Below, in pieces: positions 36,473-47,231 of a stretch of DNA of 64,000 nucleotides (position 1 is its first letter; each line of letters opens with the position of its first letter). The notes beneath the pieces are model-generated. The model searched no databases, was not told the DNA's origin, and worked only from the letters and a program-made list of their open reading frames with translations. A program made the position numbers and the translations under genes. Source of the stretch: WTGU01 sp965242855. Its GTDB lineage: Bacteria; Pseudomonadota; Alphaproteobacteria; UBA828. The stretch covers positions 2,604,001 through 2,668,000 of the forward strand of contig OZ251509.1 in NCBI GenBank assembly GCA_965242855.1, given 5' to 3'.

Positions 36473-37548
36473 CGGACGCGGAAACGCCGCCACCAGAAGA
36501 CGAATTCGAGCTCACGCTTCTCGGCCCCGGCTACGGCGAGAGCATTGTCCTTCACGTCGGCGGCGGCGTCTGGGTCCTCGTCGACTCCTGCCTCGATACG
36601 GACGGCGCGCCGGGAGCGCTGCGCTACCTGGAACGCATCGGCGTCGAGCCAGCCCGTGCCGTCGCCTTGGTCGTGGCGAGCCACTGGCACGACGACCACA
36701 TCCGCGGCATGGCGCGGCTGGTCGAAGCCTGCGATAAGGCCGCCTTCTGTTGCGCCGGCGCGCTTCGTCGCGAGGAGTTCCTGTCCGTCGTCAGCGCCTT
36801 GGAAGGCCGCCCCATTTCGGCGGCCGGCTCCGGCGTTCGCGAAATCCACAGCGTGTTCGCGCGCCTCAAGGAGGCAGCATCGAAGCCGACGTTCGCCCTC
36901 GCCAATCGCCGTATCTTCGCCCGCGACGCGTGCGAAATCTGGTCGCTCTCGCCAGACGACGCGGTCTTCCAGAGCTTCCTGCGCTCCGTCGCCCGCTTGC
37001 TACCCGGCACAGGCCAGACCAAGACGCGGATCCCGGCCCTTTCTCCCAACGAAATCGCCGTCGTGCTGTGGGTCGCGGTGGGGAACGTCGCGGTGCTGCT
37101 CGGATCGGACCTGGAAAAACGGGGTTGGGCCGGCATTCTGCGGAGCGAAGAGAAGCCATCCGGCACGGCGTCGGCGTTCAAGCTGCCGCACCACGGCTCG
37201 GCGAATGCCGATGAACCGGGAGTCTGGGAACGAATGCTGGAGCCCGCCCCCGTCGCCGTGCTCACGCCTTGGCGCAGAGGCGGTCGCTCGCTGCCGAGCC
37301 GACACGACGTGATGCGCATCCTGGAGCGCACGGAAAGCGCCTATGCGACCGCGAGAACCGATTCGCCCGGACGCCTCCGGAAGAGGGGCGGGACGGTCGA
37401 CCGAACCATCCGGGAATCCGGCATCCGGCTTCGAAACCTCGCGGTGCCGCCGGGCGGCGTCCGGCTGCGACGCCCGTTTAGTCCACAGGCGCAATGGCGG
37501 GTCCGGACATTCGGGTCTGCGTGCCGTCTCCAGGAATTCTTCAGCTGA
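36469..37548 (+). CDS. ComEC-like metallo-beta-lactamase-fold protein of the R-M-linked cassette
   Basis: A 359-residue soluble protein from GTG 36469, overlapping gene B. The metal site H72-W-H74-D-D76-H77 is complete. Downstream, GSDLEKRGWAGIL holds the bridging Asp and KLPHHGSANADE is typical of the ComEC/Rec2 metallo-beta-lactamase domain. No membrane segments are present, unlike full ComEC. Such stand-alone domains are likely nucleases or phosphodiesterases. Position at the end of the Mod-Res-A-B series suggests the effector of a defence module; that is inference. Confidence 0.87.
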   Translation: MTDAETPPPEDEFELTLLGPGYGESIVLHVGGGVWVLVDSCLDTDGAPGALRYLERIGVEPARAVALVVASHWHDDHIRGMARLVEACDKAAFCCAGALRREEFLSVVSALEGRPISAAGSGVREIHSVFARLKEAASKPTFALANRRIFARDACEIWSLSPDDAVFQSFLRSVARLLPGTGQTKTRIPALSPNEIAVVLWVAVGNVAVLLGSDLEKRGWAGILRSEEKPSGTASAFKLPHHGSANADEPGVWERMLEPAPVAVLTPWRRGGRSLPSRHDVMRILERTESAYATARTDSPGRLRKRGGTVDRTIRESGIRLRNLAVPPGGVRLRRPFSPQAQWRVRTFGSACRLQEFFS

Positions 37549-37584
37549 AGGCCCGGTGGCTGCTCGGTTCGCAGGTGTGCGGCG

Positions 37585-38237
37585 CTACGGCGGGAGGCGG
37601 CGGGCGGAGAGGTAGCGCAGGATGTCGGCAACCAGAAACCTGTCCTCCACGATTTCGAAGCCGGCGGGCTCCAGGTGGCGGCGGGGGGCGCGGGCGAAGG
37701 AGGCGCCGTAGGCCCAGCGCACCCAGGGCGCCCAGAGGGCCATGGCGACGCGGCGCCAGGGACGGGCGGAAAGGGAATAATCCAGCAGGCGCAGCGTGCC
37801 GCCGGGTTTGAGGATGCGCGCAAGTTCCGCGAGGGCCGGGCGCTGGAGGCGCTCGTCGAGGACGCAGAAGACGAAGCTCGCGACCACGGCATCGAAGCTG
37901 GCGTCGGGGAAGCCCGTGCGCGTCACGTCCATCACGGCGAGGGGCAGGTTCCGCCCGAGCGCGACGCGGCGCTTCCGGGCGCGCGCCAGCATGGGGTGCG
38001 AGAGGTCGATCCCGACCGCCTGGGCGCCTGGCGGGTAGAAGGGGATGTTGCGGCCCGTCCCGACGCCGGCGTCGAGCAGGCGCCCTCCGAGGCCGGCGAA
38101 GAGCACTCCCCGCAGCGCGGCGTAGCGGCCGCGCTCGAAGGGGGCGTCCAGGAGGTCGTAGAACGGCGCGATGCGCCGGTAGGTCGCGCGGACGCGAGCG
38201 CCGCGGACGCGAGCGCCGTCGACGCGGGCGGCGGCGG

Positions 38238-38241
<4 letters not shown>
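37585..38241 (-). CDS. Class I SAM-dependent methyltransferase
   Basis: A 218-residue cytosolic methyltransferase. GTG 38241 overlaps the P-type ATPase stop (GTGA). It has YRRIAPFYDLLDAPFERGR, motif I LLDAGVGTGRNIPFYP, AVGIDLSHPML, the motif II region FDAVVASFVFCVLD, and LAELARILKPGGTLRLLDY, matching UbiE/COQ5-like enzymes. The substrate is not readable; arrangements with CopA-like ATPases suggest a phospholipid or quinone target only weakly. A short set of repeated GCGGACGCGAGCGCC-like bases codes for the N-terminal RVRGARVRA. Confidence 0.88.
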
Positions 38242-40397
<2,156 letters not shown>

Positions 40398-40870
40398 GGC
40401 GGCTCTGTGCGGCTTCGGGAAGGCACGGTCAAGGCCCGCTCATCCGCGCGCCTCACCCGGCGGCGGGCATTCCGCATGGGAGGGATCACGGGCGCCGCCG
40501 TTTGGTCCGCTCATACTCCCCCCGGCAGGGGAGGCCGCCTGCGCTCCTCCCCCCTCACAGAGGGGAGGCCACCTAATGCTCCTCCCCCCTGCCAGGGGGG
40601 AGGCCGGGAGGGGGGTGGATCGCGACCCCGGAACCGGACGACCGCCTCTCCCCGCCGTTCGGCGCGGCGCCCGCCAGCGGCCGCCGGGACCGGGCGCGGA
40701 CAAGCGAAGCCACAGGCGAAGCCGCCGATGGGAGAGCACGGCCGCCATGGCGTTCCGCTCGGGAATATCGCGAAAACTCCGCGCCCGTCCGCCGATCGCG
40801 ATGCGCGTGGGTGCCGGTGCCGCAGGGCCGTATACTGGGCTCCCGCAACGCGAGCCGGGAGGAACCGTCC
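40398..40870. other. Intergenic stretch between copA-like and ankyrin genes
   Basis: This 473-base gap has no convincing gene on either strand; open frames here lack family features. It holds the three palindromes listed separately and TATACT at 40831-40836, a possible -10 box for the ankyrin gene, with no clear -35 partner. Confidence 0.6.
40516..40606. repeat. Three intergenic palindromic repeats
   Basis: Three G/C-run hairpins about 30-35 bases apart: an imperfect one near 40516-40533, CCTCCCC against GGGGAGG at 40546-40568, and a perfect 10-base stem with a 3-base loop at 40581-40603. Each is followed by AGGCC. They look like dispersed extragenic palindromes of high-G+C alphaproteobacteria and could end transcription from either side. 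Confidence 0.75.
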
Positions 40871-41614
40871 ATGATGTCCGACATCGACCGGCTGTTCGAT
40901 GCAGCGAAACACGGGAATGCTTCCCAGGCGAAGGCCGCGTTGCTGAACGGTGCGGACGTTGCCGCGCGTGACGAAGACGGTTCAACGCCGCTTCATGTGG
41001 TGACGTATGGGCGCGGCAGCAGCCTCGCAGTGATCGCAGCGTTGATCAAGGCTGGCGCGGATCCCGGCGCGCGCGATGAAAACGGCACAACGCCGCTTCA
41101 TGCGGCGGCGAGCGGCGCCGCCATAATCGGCATAACAATGAGCAGCGGCGCCAACTCCGCGGCGGTCAAGGCGTTGATCAAGGCTGGCGCGGACCTCGAC
41201 GCGCGCACCCAAACCGGCGCCACGCCGCTTCATACGGCGGCGCGCGAGGGCTTTCTCGCGGCGAATGTCGCGGCATTGATCGAAGCCGGCGCGGACCTCG
41301 ACGCGCGCACCCAAACCGGCGCCACGCCGCTTCATACGGCGGCGCTTCTCGGCAACTCCGAGGCGACCAGGATGTTGCTCGAAGCCGGCGCGGCCCCCGG
41401 TGCGCGCACTCGAGCCGACGCGACACCGCTTCATGCGGTGGCGGCGGCAAGGCACGGCAACTCCGAGGTGGTCGAGGCGCTTCTCGAAGCCGGCGTGGAC
41501 CCAGGCGCGCGCGATGAAGACGGCAAGACTCCCTTCGACTATGCGAAAGAACACAACGGGGCGTCGTGGGAAGACGATGCCTACTGGCGGTTGAGCGAGG
41601 CCCGGTTCGCGTGA
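40871..41614 (+). CDS. Ankyrin-repeat protein
   Basis: A 247-residue soluble protein; ATG 40871 follows GGGAGGAACC. It has about six ankyrin units with the TPLH signature (GSTPLH, GTTPLHAAAS, GATPLHTAA twice, ATPLHAVA, KTPFDYA) and ALIKAGADLDAR-type second helices. Two units share about 58 identical bases 102 bases apart (from 41186 and 41288), implying recent duplication. No signal peptide or enzyme motif is present. It is likely a protein-binding factor with unknown partner, sitting at the right edge of the island. Confidence 0.9.
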   Translation: MMSDIDRLFDAAKHGNASQAKAALLNGADVAARDEDGSTPLHVVTYGRGSSLAVIAALIKAGADPGARDENGTTPLHAAASGAAIIGITMSSGANSAAVKALIKAGADLDARTQTGATPLHTAAREGFLAANVAALIEAGADLDARTQTGATPLHTAALLGNSEATRMLLEAGAAPGARTRADATPLHAVAAARHGNSEVVEALLEAGVDPGARDEDGKTPFDYAKEHNGASWEDDAYWRLSEARFA

Positions 41615-41695
41615 CGCGGGGCCCGGCCGCCCGGCGCAGGGCGCACCCCCGCCGCCGATCGCGTAAGATGAGGCGGCGCGGGGAGAGGCGGCGCG

Positions 41696-42754
41696 ATGGT
41701 GGAGGCGGCGGACTTCAAGGCGTTGATCGGGCGCGTCGCGGGCGGCGCGGCGCTCTCGGTTGACGAGGCGCACGCCGCCTTCGACGCGATGATGGCGGGC
41801 GCGGCGACACCCGCGCAGATGGGCGGCCTGCTCATGGCCCTCAGGGTGCGCGGCGAGACCGTGGACGAGATCACCGGCGGGGCGCGGGCGCTGCGGGCGC
41901 GGGCGCTGCGCATCGACGCCCCCGAAGGGGCGATCGACACCTGCGGCACCGGCGGCGACGGGAAGGGCACCTTCAACATCTCCACCGCGGCGGCGCTTGT
42001 GGTCGCCGGCTGCGGCGTGCCCGTCGCCAAACACGGCAACCGCGCCCTTTCCTCCCGCTCGGGCTCGGCCGATCTGCTCGCCGCCCTCGGCGTCGACGTC
42101 GACGCCGACATGGCGCTGGTCCGCGACGCCCTGCGGGAGGCCGGAATCGGCTTCCTGATGGCCCCGCGCCACCACGGCGCCATGCGCCACGTCGCGCCGA
42201 CGCGCAGGGAGCTCGGCACCCGCACCCTCTTCAACCTGCTGGGGCCGCTGGCCAACCCGGCGGGCGCGCGGCGCCAGCTCGTCGGCGTCTTCGACCCGAA
42301 GCGGGCGCGCGACATGGCGCTGGTCCTGCGCAACCTGGGCAGCGAGCGCGCCTGGATCGTCCACGGCTCCGACGGGATCGACGAATTGACCACCACGGGG
42401 CCGTCGACGGTGGTGGCGCTGGAAGGCGGCGCGCTCCGCGGCTTCGAAGTCACGCCGGAGGACGCCGGCCTGCCGCGCGCCGCGCCCGAGGACCTCGCGG
42501 GCGGCGACGCCGCGCGCAACGCCGCCATCGTCCGCGCCGTGCTCGACGGCGCGCCCGGCCCGGCCCGCGACGTGGTGGTGCTGAACGCCGCCGCCGCGCT
42601 GACGGTGGCCGGCCGCGCCGAAGGCCTGAAGGAAGGCGCGGCCCGCGCCGCCCAGGCCATCGACGACGGCAAGGCCGCGGCGGCGCTCGCCAGGCTCGTC
42701 GCCGTCAGCAACCGGGGCGGCACCGGGGGTGCAGCCGGGGGCGCCGCCGGATGA
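41696..42754 (+). CDS. trpD: Anthranilate phosphoribosyltransferase
   Basis: A 352-residue enzyme of tryptophan synthesis that joins anthranilate with PRPP. ATG 41696. DTCGTGGDGKGTFNIST near residue 82 binds PRPP. KHGNRALSSRSGSADLL, APRHHGAMRHVAPTRRELGTRT and NLLGPLANPA are family signatures. The stop overlaps the trpC start (ATGA). trpE and trpG, which usually precede it, are absent from the window; the left neighbour is the ankyrin gene. Confidence 0.97.
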   Translation: MVEAADFKALIGRVAGGAALSVDEAHAAFDAMMAGAATPAQMGGLLMALRVRGETVDEITGGARALRARALRIDAPEGAIDTCGTGGDGKGTFNISTAAALVVAGCGVPVAKHGNRALSSRSGSADLLAALGVDVDADMALVRDALREAGIGFLMAPRHHGAMRHVAPTRRELGTRTLFNLLGPLANPAGARRQLVGVFDPKRARDMALVLRNLGSERAWIVHGSDGIDELTTTGPSTVVALEGGALRGFEVTPEDAGLPRAAPEDLAGGDAARNAAIVRAVLDGAPGPARDVVVLNAAAALTVAGRAEGLKEGAARAAQAIDDGKAAAALARLVAVSNRGGTGGAAGGAAG

Positions 42755-43644
42755 GCGACACCCTCGCGCGCATCTGCGCCGACAAGCGGCGCCACGTCGC
42801 GGCGCGCAGGAAGGCCCTGCCGCCGGCCGCGCTGGAGGAGCGCGCGCGCGCCGCGCCGGCGCCCAGGGGCTTCGCGGCGGCGCTGGCGGCGGGCACCGAA
42901 GCGGGCGGGCTGGCGCTGATCGCCGAGCTCAAGAAGGCGTCGCCCAGCCGCGGCCCGATCCGCGCCGACTTCGAACCGCCGGCGCTGGCGGCGGCCTGCG
43001 CGGCAGGCGGCGCGGCCTGCCTCTCGGTGCTGACCGACGCGCCATGGTTCCAGGGAGAGGACCGGTTCCTGCCGGAAGCGCGGGCGGCGGCCGCGCTGCC
43101 CGTGCTGCGCAAGGACTTCATGCTCGACCCGTATCAGGCGGTCGAATCGCGCGCCCTCGGCGCGGATTGCATCCTGCTCATCATGGCGGCCCTGGGCGAC
43201 GGCCAGGCGGCGGAACTGGAGGCGGCGGCGCGGGCGCTCGGCATGGACACGCTGGTGGAAGTCCACGACGAGCGCGAGCTCGAGCGCGCGCTCCGGCTCG
43301 AGAGTCCACGGCTCGAGAGTCCGCTGCTCGGCATCAACAACCGCGACCTGAAGACCCTCGCGGTCGATCTCGCGACGACGGAACGCCTCGCGCCGCTGGT
43401 CCCGCCCGGCCGCGCGATCGTCTGCGAGAGCGGGCTGCACAGTCATGCCGACCTCCTGCGCATGGCGGCCCTCGGCGTGCGCCGCTTCCTGGTCGGGGAA
43501 TCGCTGATGCGCGCACCCGACGTGACGGCGGCGACGGCGGCGCTGCTGGGGCGCCCGGCGGCCGGGCGCGGGGGGACGGCCCGGCGGCCGGGAACGGCCC
43601 GGCGGCCGGGAGCAGCCCGGCGGCTGGAAGCGGAGGGACGATGA
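42751..43644 (+). CDS. trpC: Indole-3-glycerol-phosphate synthase
   Basis: A 297-residue TIM-barrel enzyme, translationally coupled to trpD and moaC by ATGA overlaps at both ends. It has LIAELKKASPSRGPIR (catalytic Glu and Lys), LSVLTDAPWFQG, LRKDFMLDPYQ, LLIMAALGD, EVHDERELERAL, GINNRDLKT, and ESGLHSHADL with FLVGESLMRAPD. The last 30 residues are an unusual Ala/Arg/Gly/Pro tail made by 18-base repeats and are not part of the fold. Confidence 0.97.
   Translation: MSDTLARICADKRRHVAARRKALPPAALEERARAAPAPRGFAAALAAGTEAGGLALIAELKKASPSRGPIRADFEPPALAAACAAGGAACLSVLTDAPWFQGEDRFLPEARAAAALPVLRKDFMLDPYQAVESRALGADCILLIMAALGDGQAAELEAAARALGMDTLVEVHDERELERALRLESPRLESPLLGINNRDLKTLAVDLATTERLAPLVPPGRAIVCESGLHSHADLLRMAALGVRRFLVGESLMRAPDVTAATAALLGRPAAGRGGTARRPGTARRPGAARRLEAEGR
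43577..43630 (+). repeat. Three 18-bp tandem repeats at the trpC 3' end
   Basis: Units at 43577-43594, 43595-43612 and 43613-43630 follow CGGCCCGGCGGCCGGGAA with few changes and code for ARRPGx-type hexapeptides after the TrpC fold has ended. Confidence 0.75.
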
Positions 43645-44117
43645 CGCAGTTCACCCATTTCGACGAGGCGGGCCGGGCCCGCATGGTGGACGTGAGCGGG
43701 AAGGACGTCACCTTGCGCCGGGCCACGGCGCGGGCCAGCGTGCTGATGCAGCCGGAAACGCTGCGGCTGATCGAGGGCGGCGGCGTCGCGAAGGGCGACG
43801 TGCTCGGCGCCGCCCGACTCGCCGGGATCATGGCGGCCAAGCGGACCGCCGACCTGATCCCGCTCTGCCATCCGCTGGCGCTGGCCGCCGTGGATCTGGC
43901 GCTGGCCTGCGACGCTTCGCGCAGCGCCGTCGACATCGAGGCCAGCTGCGCGATCACCGCGCGCACCGGGGTCGAGATGGAGGCGCTGACGGCGGCGAGC
44001 GTGGCCGCCCTCACGGTCTACGACATGTGCAAGGCCGTCGACCGGGGGATGCGCATCACCGACCTGCGTCTCGTCGCCAAGGAGGGCGGCGCGTCGGGCG
44101 CGTTCCGGGCGCCGTGA
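43641..44117 (+). CDS. moaC: Cyclic pyranopterin monophosphate synthase
   Basis: A 158-residue enzyme of molybdopterin synthesis that turns the MoaA product into cPMP. ATG 43641 is preceded by GGAGGGACG. It begins THFDEAGRARMVDVSGKDVT, then GDVLGAARLAGIMAAKRT, LIPLCHPLAL, TGVEMEALTAASVAALTVYDMCKAVDRGM (catalytic Lys and Asp) and LVAKEGG. Length is normal. It overlaps trpC and is followed by moeA after four bases. Its product also feeds the tungsten cofactor needed by the AOR. Confidence 0.97.
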   Translation: MTQFTHFDEAGRARMVDVSGKDVTLRRATARASVLMQPETLRLIEGGGVAKGDVLGAARLAGIMAAKRTADLIPLCHPLALAAVDLALACDASRSAVDIEASCAITARTGVEMEALTAASVAALTVYDMCKAVDRGMRITDLRLVAKEGGASGAFRAP

Positions 44118-44121
44118 GGCG

Positions 44122-45339
44122 ATGATCCCGGTCGCCGAGGCGGTCGCCCGCATCGTCGCGGCGTTCGCGCCGCTGCCGGCGGAGACGGTGCCGCTCGCCG
44201 CCGCCCGCGGGCGGGTGCTGGCGGAGGATGCCGTGGCCCGGGTCACGCAGCCGCCCTTCGCCGTCTCGGCGATGGACGGCTACGCCGTGCGCGCCGCCGA
44301 CACCGCGCGGCCCCCCGTCGCCTTGCGGGAGATCGGCCGGGTGCCCGCCGGCGAGCGCTTCGCGGGCGCGCTGGGGCCGGGCGAGACCGTGCGCATCTTC
44401 ACCGGCGCGCGCGTCCCCGACGGCGCCGACGCCGTCGTCATCCAGGAGAACGCGACGGCCGACGGCGCCCGGATCACGGTGCGCACGGCGGCGGCGGCGG
44501 GCGCCTTCGTCCGGCCCGCGGGGCTCGATTTCCGCGCGGGCGAGGCGGGCCTGGCGGCCGGGCGGCGGCTGGACGCCCGCGCGCTCGGCCTCGCCGCCGC
44601 CATGAACCTGCCGTGGCTCCGGGTCCGGCGGCGCCCGCGCGTGGCCCTCCTCGCCACCGGCGACGAGATCGCCATGCCGGGGGATCCGGTCGGCGCGAAC
44701 CAGATCGTCAGTTCCAACGCCCTCGCCCTGCGGGCCGTGGTGGAGGGCTGCGGCGGCGAGGCGCTCGATCTCGGGATCGCGCGCGACGATCGGGAGTCCG
44801 TCCGCCGGCACGCCGCCGGGGCGCGCGGCGCCGACCTCCTGATCACCATGGGCGGCGCGTCCGTCGGCGAACACGATCTGGTCCGTTCCGCGCTGGGCGA
44901 TGCCGGCCTCGCGCTCGATTTCTGGAAGATCGCCATGCGCCCCGGCAAGCCGCTCATGTTCGGCGCCCTCGGCGAAACCCGCCTGCTCGGGCTGCCGGGA
45001 AACCCGGTCTCCTCCCTCGTCTGCGCCCTGGTCTTCCTGCGCCCCGCCCTCGGGCGGATGCTCGGCCTCGCCGCGGGCGCGGCGCCGGAGACGCAAACGG
45101 CGCGGCTGGGCGCCGCCCTCGCGGCGAACGACGAGCGGCAGGACTACCTGCGCGCCGCCCTCGACCGGCGCGAGGACGGCGCCCTCGTCGCCACGCCCTT
45201 CGCCCGGCAGGACAGCTCCATGCTGTCGCTGCTGGCGCAGGCCGGGTGCCTCGTCGTCCGCCCGCCGCACGCGCCGGCGGCGCGCCCGGGCGATGCCGCG
45301 GGCGTCATCCCGCTGGAGGGCGAGGCGCCGCCGCTCTGA
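44122..45339 (+). CDS. moeA: Molybdopterin molybdenumtransferase
   Basis: A 405-residue enzyme that inserts metal into adenylated molybdopterin. ATG 44122. FAVSAMDGYAVRAAD is near residue 48, followed by GRVPAGERF, RIFTGARVPDGADAVVIQE, VALLATGDEI, GANQIVSSNA, TMGGASVGEHDL, KIAMRPGKPLMFG and LPGNPVSS. All are family hallmarks. A tungsten-using organism may rely on this or another MoeA copy for tungstate. The 3' end overlaps the convergent protease gene by 35 bases. Confidence 0.97.
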   Translation: MIPVAEAVARIVAAFAPLPAETVPLAAARGRVLAEDAVARVTQPPFAVSAMDGYAVRAADTARPPVALREIGRVPAGERFAGALGPGETVRIFTGARVPDGADAVVIQENATADGARITVRTAAAAGAFVRPAGLDFRAGEAGLAAGRRLDARALGLAAAMNLPWLRVRRRPRVALLATGDEIAMPGDPVGANQIVSSNALALRAVVEGCGGEALDLGIARDDRESVRRHAAGARGADLLITMGGASVGEHDLVRSALGDAGLALDFWKIAMRPGKPLMFGALGETRLLGLPGNPVSSLVCALVFLRPALGRMLGLAAGAAPETQTARLGAALAANDERQDYLRAALDRREDGALVATPFARQDSSMLSLLAQAGCLVVRPPHAPAARPGDAAGVIPLEGEAPPL

Positions 45340-46267
45340 CGCTCTCCACCGTGCCGGTGTCCGCCGTGCCGGTGCCCGCCGCGCGCGCGTGGGCGACGCC
45401 GGCCTCGTCGAGAAGCGCCAGGATGGCTTCCGCGTGGACACCCACCCCGACGTTGAGGAACTGATGCAGGGCCGGCCCCTTCGGCTGCCCCGGCGCGCGC
45501 GGGCGAAAGCCCAGCGGCAGGTGGCGCGTGTGCGACTGGATCGCCCAGACCGCGCCGTCGGCGTCGAACACCGGCCCGCCGCTCTGCCCCTCGAGGCCGG
45601 GCGACGAGGTTTCGACGTACTTGCCCGGCGCGGCGCTTCCGTCGGCGGACGCGCCCGGCGGCGGCGCGGAGAGGAACCGCGTCAGCATCCCCTCGATCGG
45701 GAACAGCGGGATCGGAAACGCCTCCGGCGGCAGGACGAACGCGCCGCGCGCCTCGTCCCAGGCCGGCGCGATCTCGTGGAAGGGAAAGCCCAGCCGGCAC
45801 AGGCTGCGGCCCGGCGCGTAGTCCGCGTCCGGCGTCTTGAACGCGGGGTAGCGGGCGATGCCCGTCGGCTCGAACGGCTCCAGCCGCCCCAGCGCCAGAT
45901 CGGAGGCCGGCAGCAGGCGCACGTCCTTCAACGCCGCGCCGTCCGCGCCCCACCAGGCCGAGCAGTCGCGCGCCGAATCCGGCGGCGGGAGATCGAGGTG
46001 GCGCAGCTTCTCCCGGCGCGCCGTGTCGAAGGAGGTCCGCGCCCGGTCCAGGTCGCGCACCTCCGCGCGGTAGGCGCGATAGCGGCCCGCCTCCTCCTCG
46101 AGGCGGCGGAGAAGGTCGAGGACGTGCGCCGCGGTCAGCACCCATCCGTCGCGGTTGACGACCGTGCAGGCGGCCACGACGCCGCGGCACTCCCCGCGCA
46201 CGGTGCGGGTCGAGATCACCACCGGCCGCGTGAAGGCGCTCGCGAGGCGAAAGGCGCGCACGAACAT
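45305..46267 (-). CDS. Trypsin-like serine protease
   Basis: A 320-residue protein from ATG 46267. The chymotrypsin-fold triad is readable: His in GWVLTAAHVLDLL (about 48), Asp in PASDLALGRLE, Ser in LEGQSGGPVFDADG. Between them lies a charged insertion (about 55-75). No clear signal peptide is seen at this start; the first 35 residues are only mildly hydrophobic, so location is uncertain. A Thr/Gly-rich tail ends it. It is the last gene of the minus-strand amino-sugar run, seven bases after the ROK kinase. Confidence 0.88.
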   Translation of the reverse strand: MFVRAFRLASAFTRPVVISTRTVRGECRGVVAACTVVNRDGWVLTAAHVLDLLRRLEEEAGRYRAYRAEVRDLDRARTSFDTARREKLRHLDLPPPDSARDCSAWWGADGAALKDVRLLPASDLALGRLEPFEPTGIARYPAFKTPDADYAPGRSLCRLGFPFHEIAPAWDEARGAFVLPPEAFPIPLFPIEGMLTRFLSAPPPGASADGSAAPGKYVETSSPGLEGQSGGPVFDADGAVWAIQSHTRHLPLGFRPRAPGQPKGPALHQFLNVGVGVHAEAILALLDEAGVAHARAAGTGTADTGTVESVRAAAPRPPAG

Positions 46268-46274
46268 CGCGGCG

Positions 46275-47231
46275 TTATAGAAGCCCCCGCCGCGAAAGAG
46301 AACGCTCCGCCCCTTGGTCGTCGGTGAGGACGAGGGCGGCGGCGCCGATCATGCCGGCGTCGGCGCCGAGCGCCGCCCTGGCGACGTCGATCGCGCCCGC
46401 CGGCGCCAGGACCGCGCGCGCGAGGGCGCGGCGCGCGGCGTCGCGATAGAGCGGGAAATGCGCCGCGCCGAGACCGCCGCCGATGAGGATGCGCTCCGGC
46501 AGGAAGCCGTGGATCAGGCTCCAGGTCGCGGTCTCGACGGCGGCCGCGCAGCGGGCCAGGAGCGCCCTGGCGGGCGCCGCGCCGGACGCGGCGGCGGCGA
46601 AGACGGCCTCCGCGTCCGCATAGCCGAGCGCGGCGCCGGCGCGCGCCAGGGCGGGGCCGGCGGCCAGCGCCTCCAGGCAGCCGCGGGCGCCGCAATAGCA
46701 GTCCGGCCCGTCCGGATCGATCGGCATGTGGCCGATCTCGGGATGCACGCCGCGGGCGCCCCGGTGGACCGCGCCGTCGATCAGCGCCGCGCCGCCGATG
46801 CCCGTCCCGATGGTGAGCATGACCGCCACCCGCGCGCCCCGCGCCGCGCCGGCCCGCGCCTCGCCCAGGAGCGCCGCGTCCGCGTCGTTGGCGAGGCGCA
46901 CCGGCGCGCCGTAACGCGCCGCGAGCGGGCCCGCGACGTCGCGGCCGTTCCAGCCCGGCAGATTGCACCAGTTGTCGATCCGCCCGCTGGCCGGATCGAA
47001 GGCGCCGGGGCAGCCCAGGCCGATGCCGGCCAGCGCGCCGGCGCCGCGCCCGGCCCCGGCCTCGGCCACGGTCTCGTCGATGGCGCGGAGCAGGCGCGCG
47101 AGGGCGGCGTCGAACCCCGCTTCCGCCTCGGTCGGGATGGTGCGGCGCGCCAGCACCGCGCCCGCGCCCGCCACCGCGCCGACGGCGATCTTGGTGCCGC
47201 CGATGTCGACGCCGACGGCCAGGCGGCTCAT
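46275..47231 (-). CDS. ROK-family sugar kinase
   Basis: A 318-residue kinase from ATG 47231, overlapping the deaminase stop by four bases. It has the ATP site VGVDIGGTKIAVGAV, IGLGCPGAFDP, LANDADAALLGEA (catalytic Asp), LTIGTGIGGAALIDG, the HPEIGHMPID motif with zinc ligands, and CYCGARGCLE. The fold and context suggest N-acetylglucosamine or glucosamine kinase activity. It lacks an N-terminal DNA-binding helix, so it is a kinase rather than a ROK repressor. Confidence 0.93.
   Translation of the reverse strand: MSRLAVGVDIGGTKIAVGAVAGAGAVLARRTIPTEAEAGFDAALARLLRAIDETVAEAGAGRGAGALAGIGLGCPGAFDPASGRIDNWCNLPGWNGRDVAGPLAARYGAPVRLANDADAALLGEARAGAARGARVAVMLTIGTGIGGAALIDGAVHRGARGVHPEIGHMPIDPDGPDCYCGARGCLEALAAGPALARAGAALGYADAEAVFAAAASGAAPARALLARCAAAVETATWSLIHGFLPERILIGGGLGAAHFPLYRDAARRALARAVLAPAGAIDVARAALGADAGMIGAAALVLTDDQGAERSLSRRGLL

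Noticed and set aside
33044..36493. 1149-residue minus-strand open frame
   Set aside because: It is antisense to Res and the A-B cassette; no domain seen, and the plus-strand genes have proper spacing and motifs.
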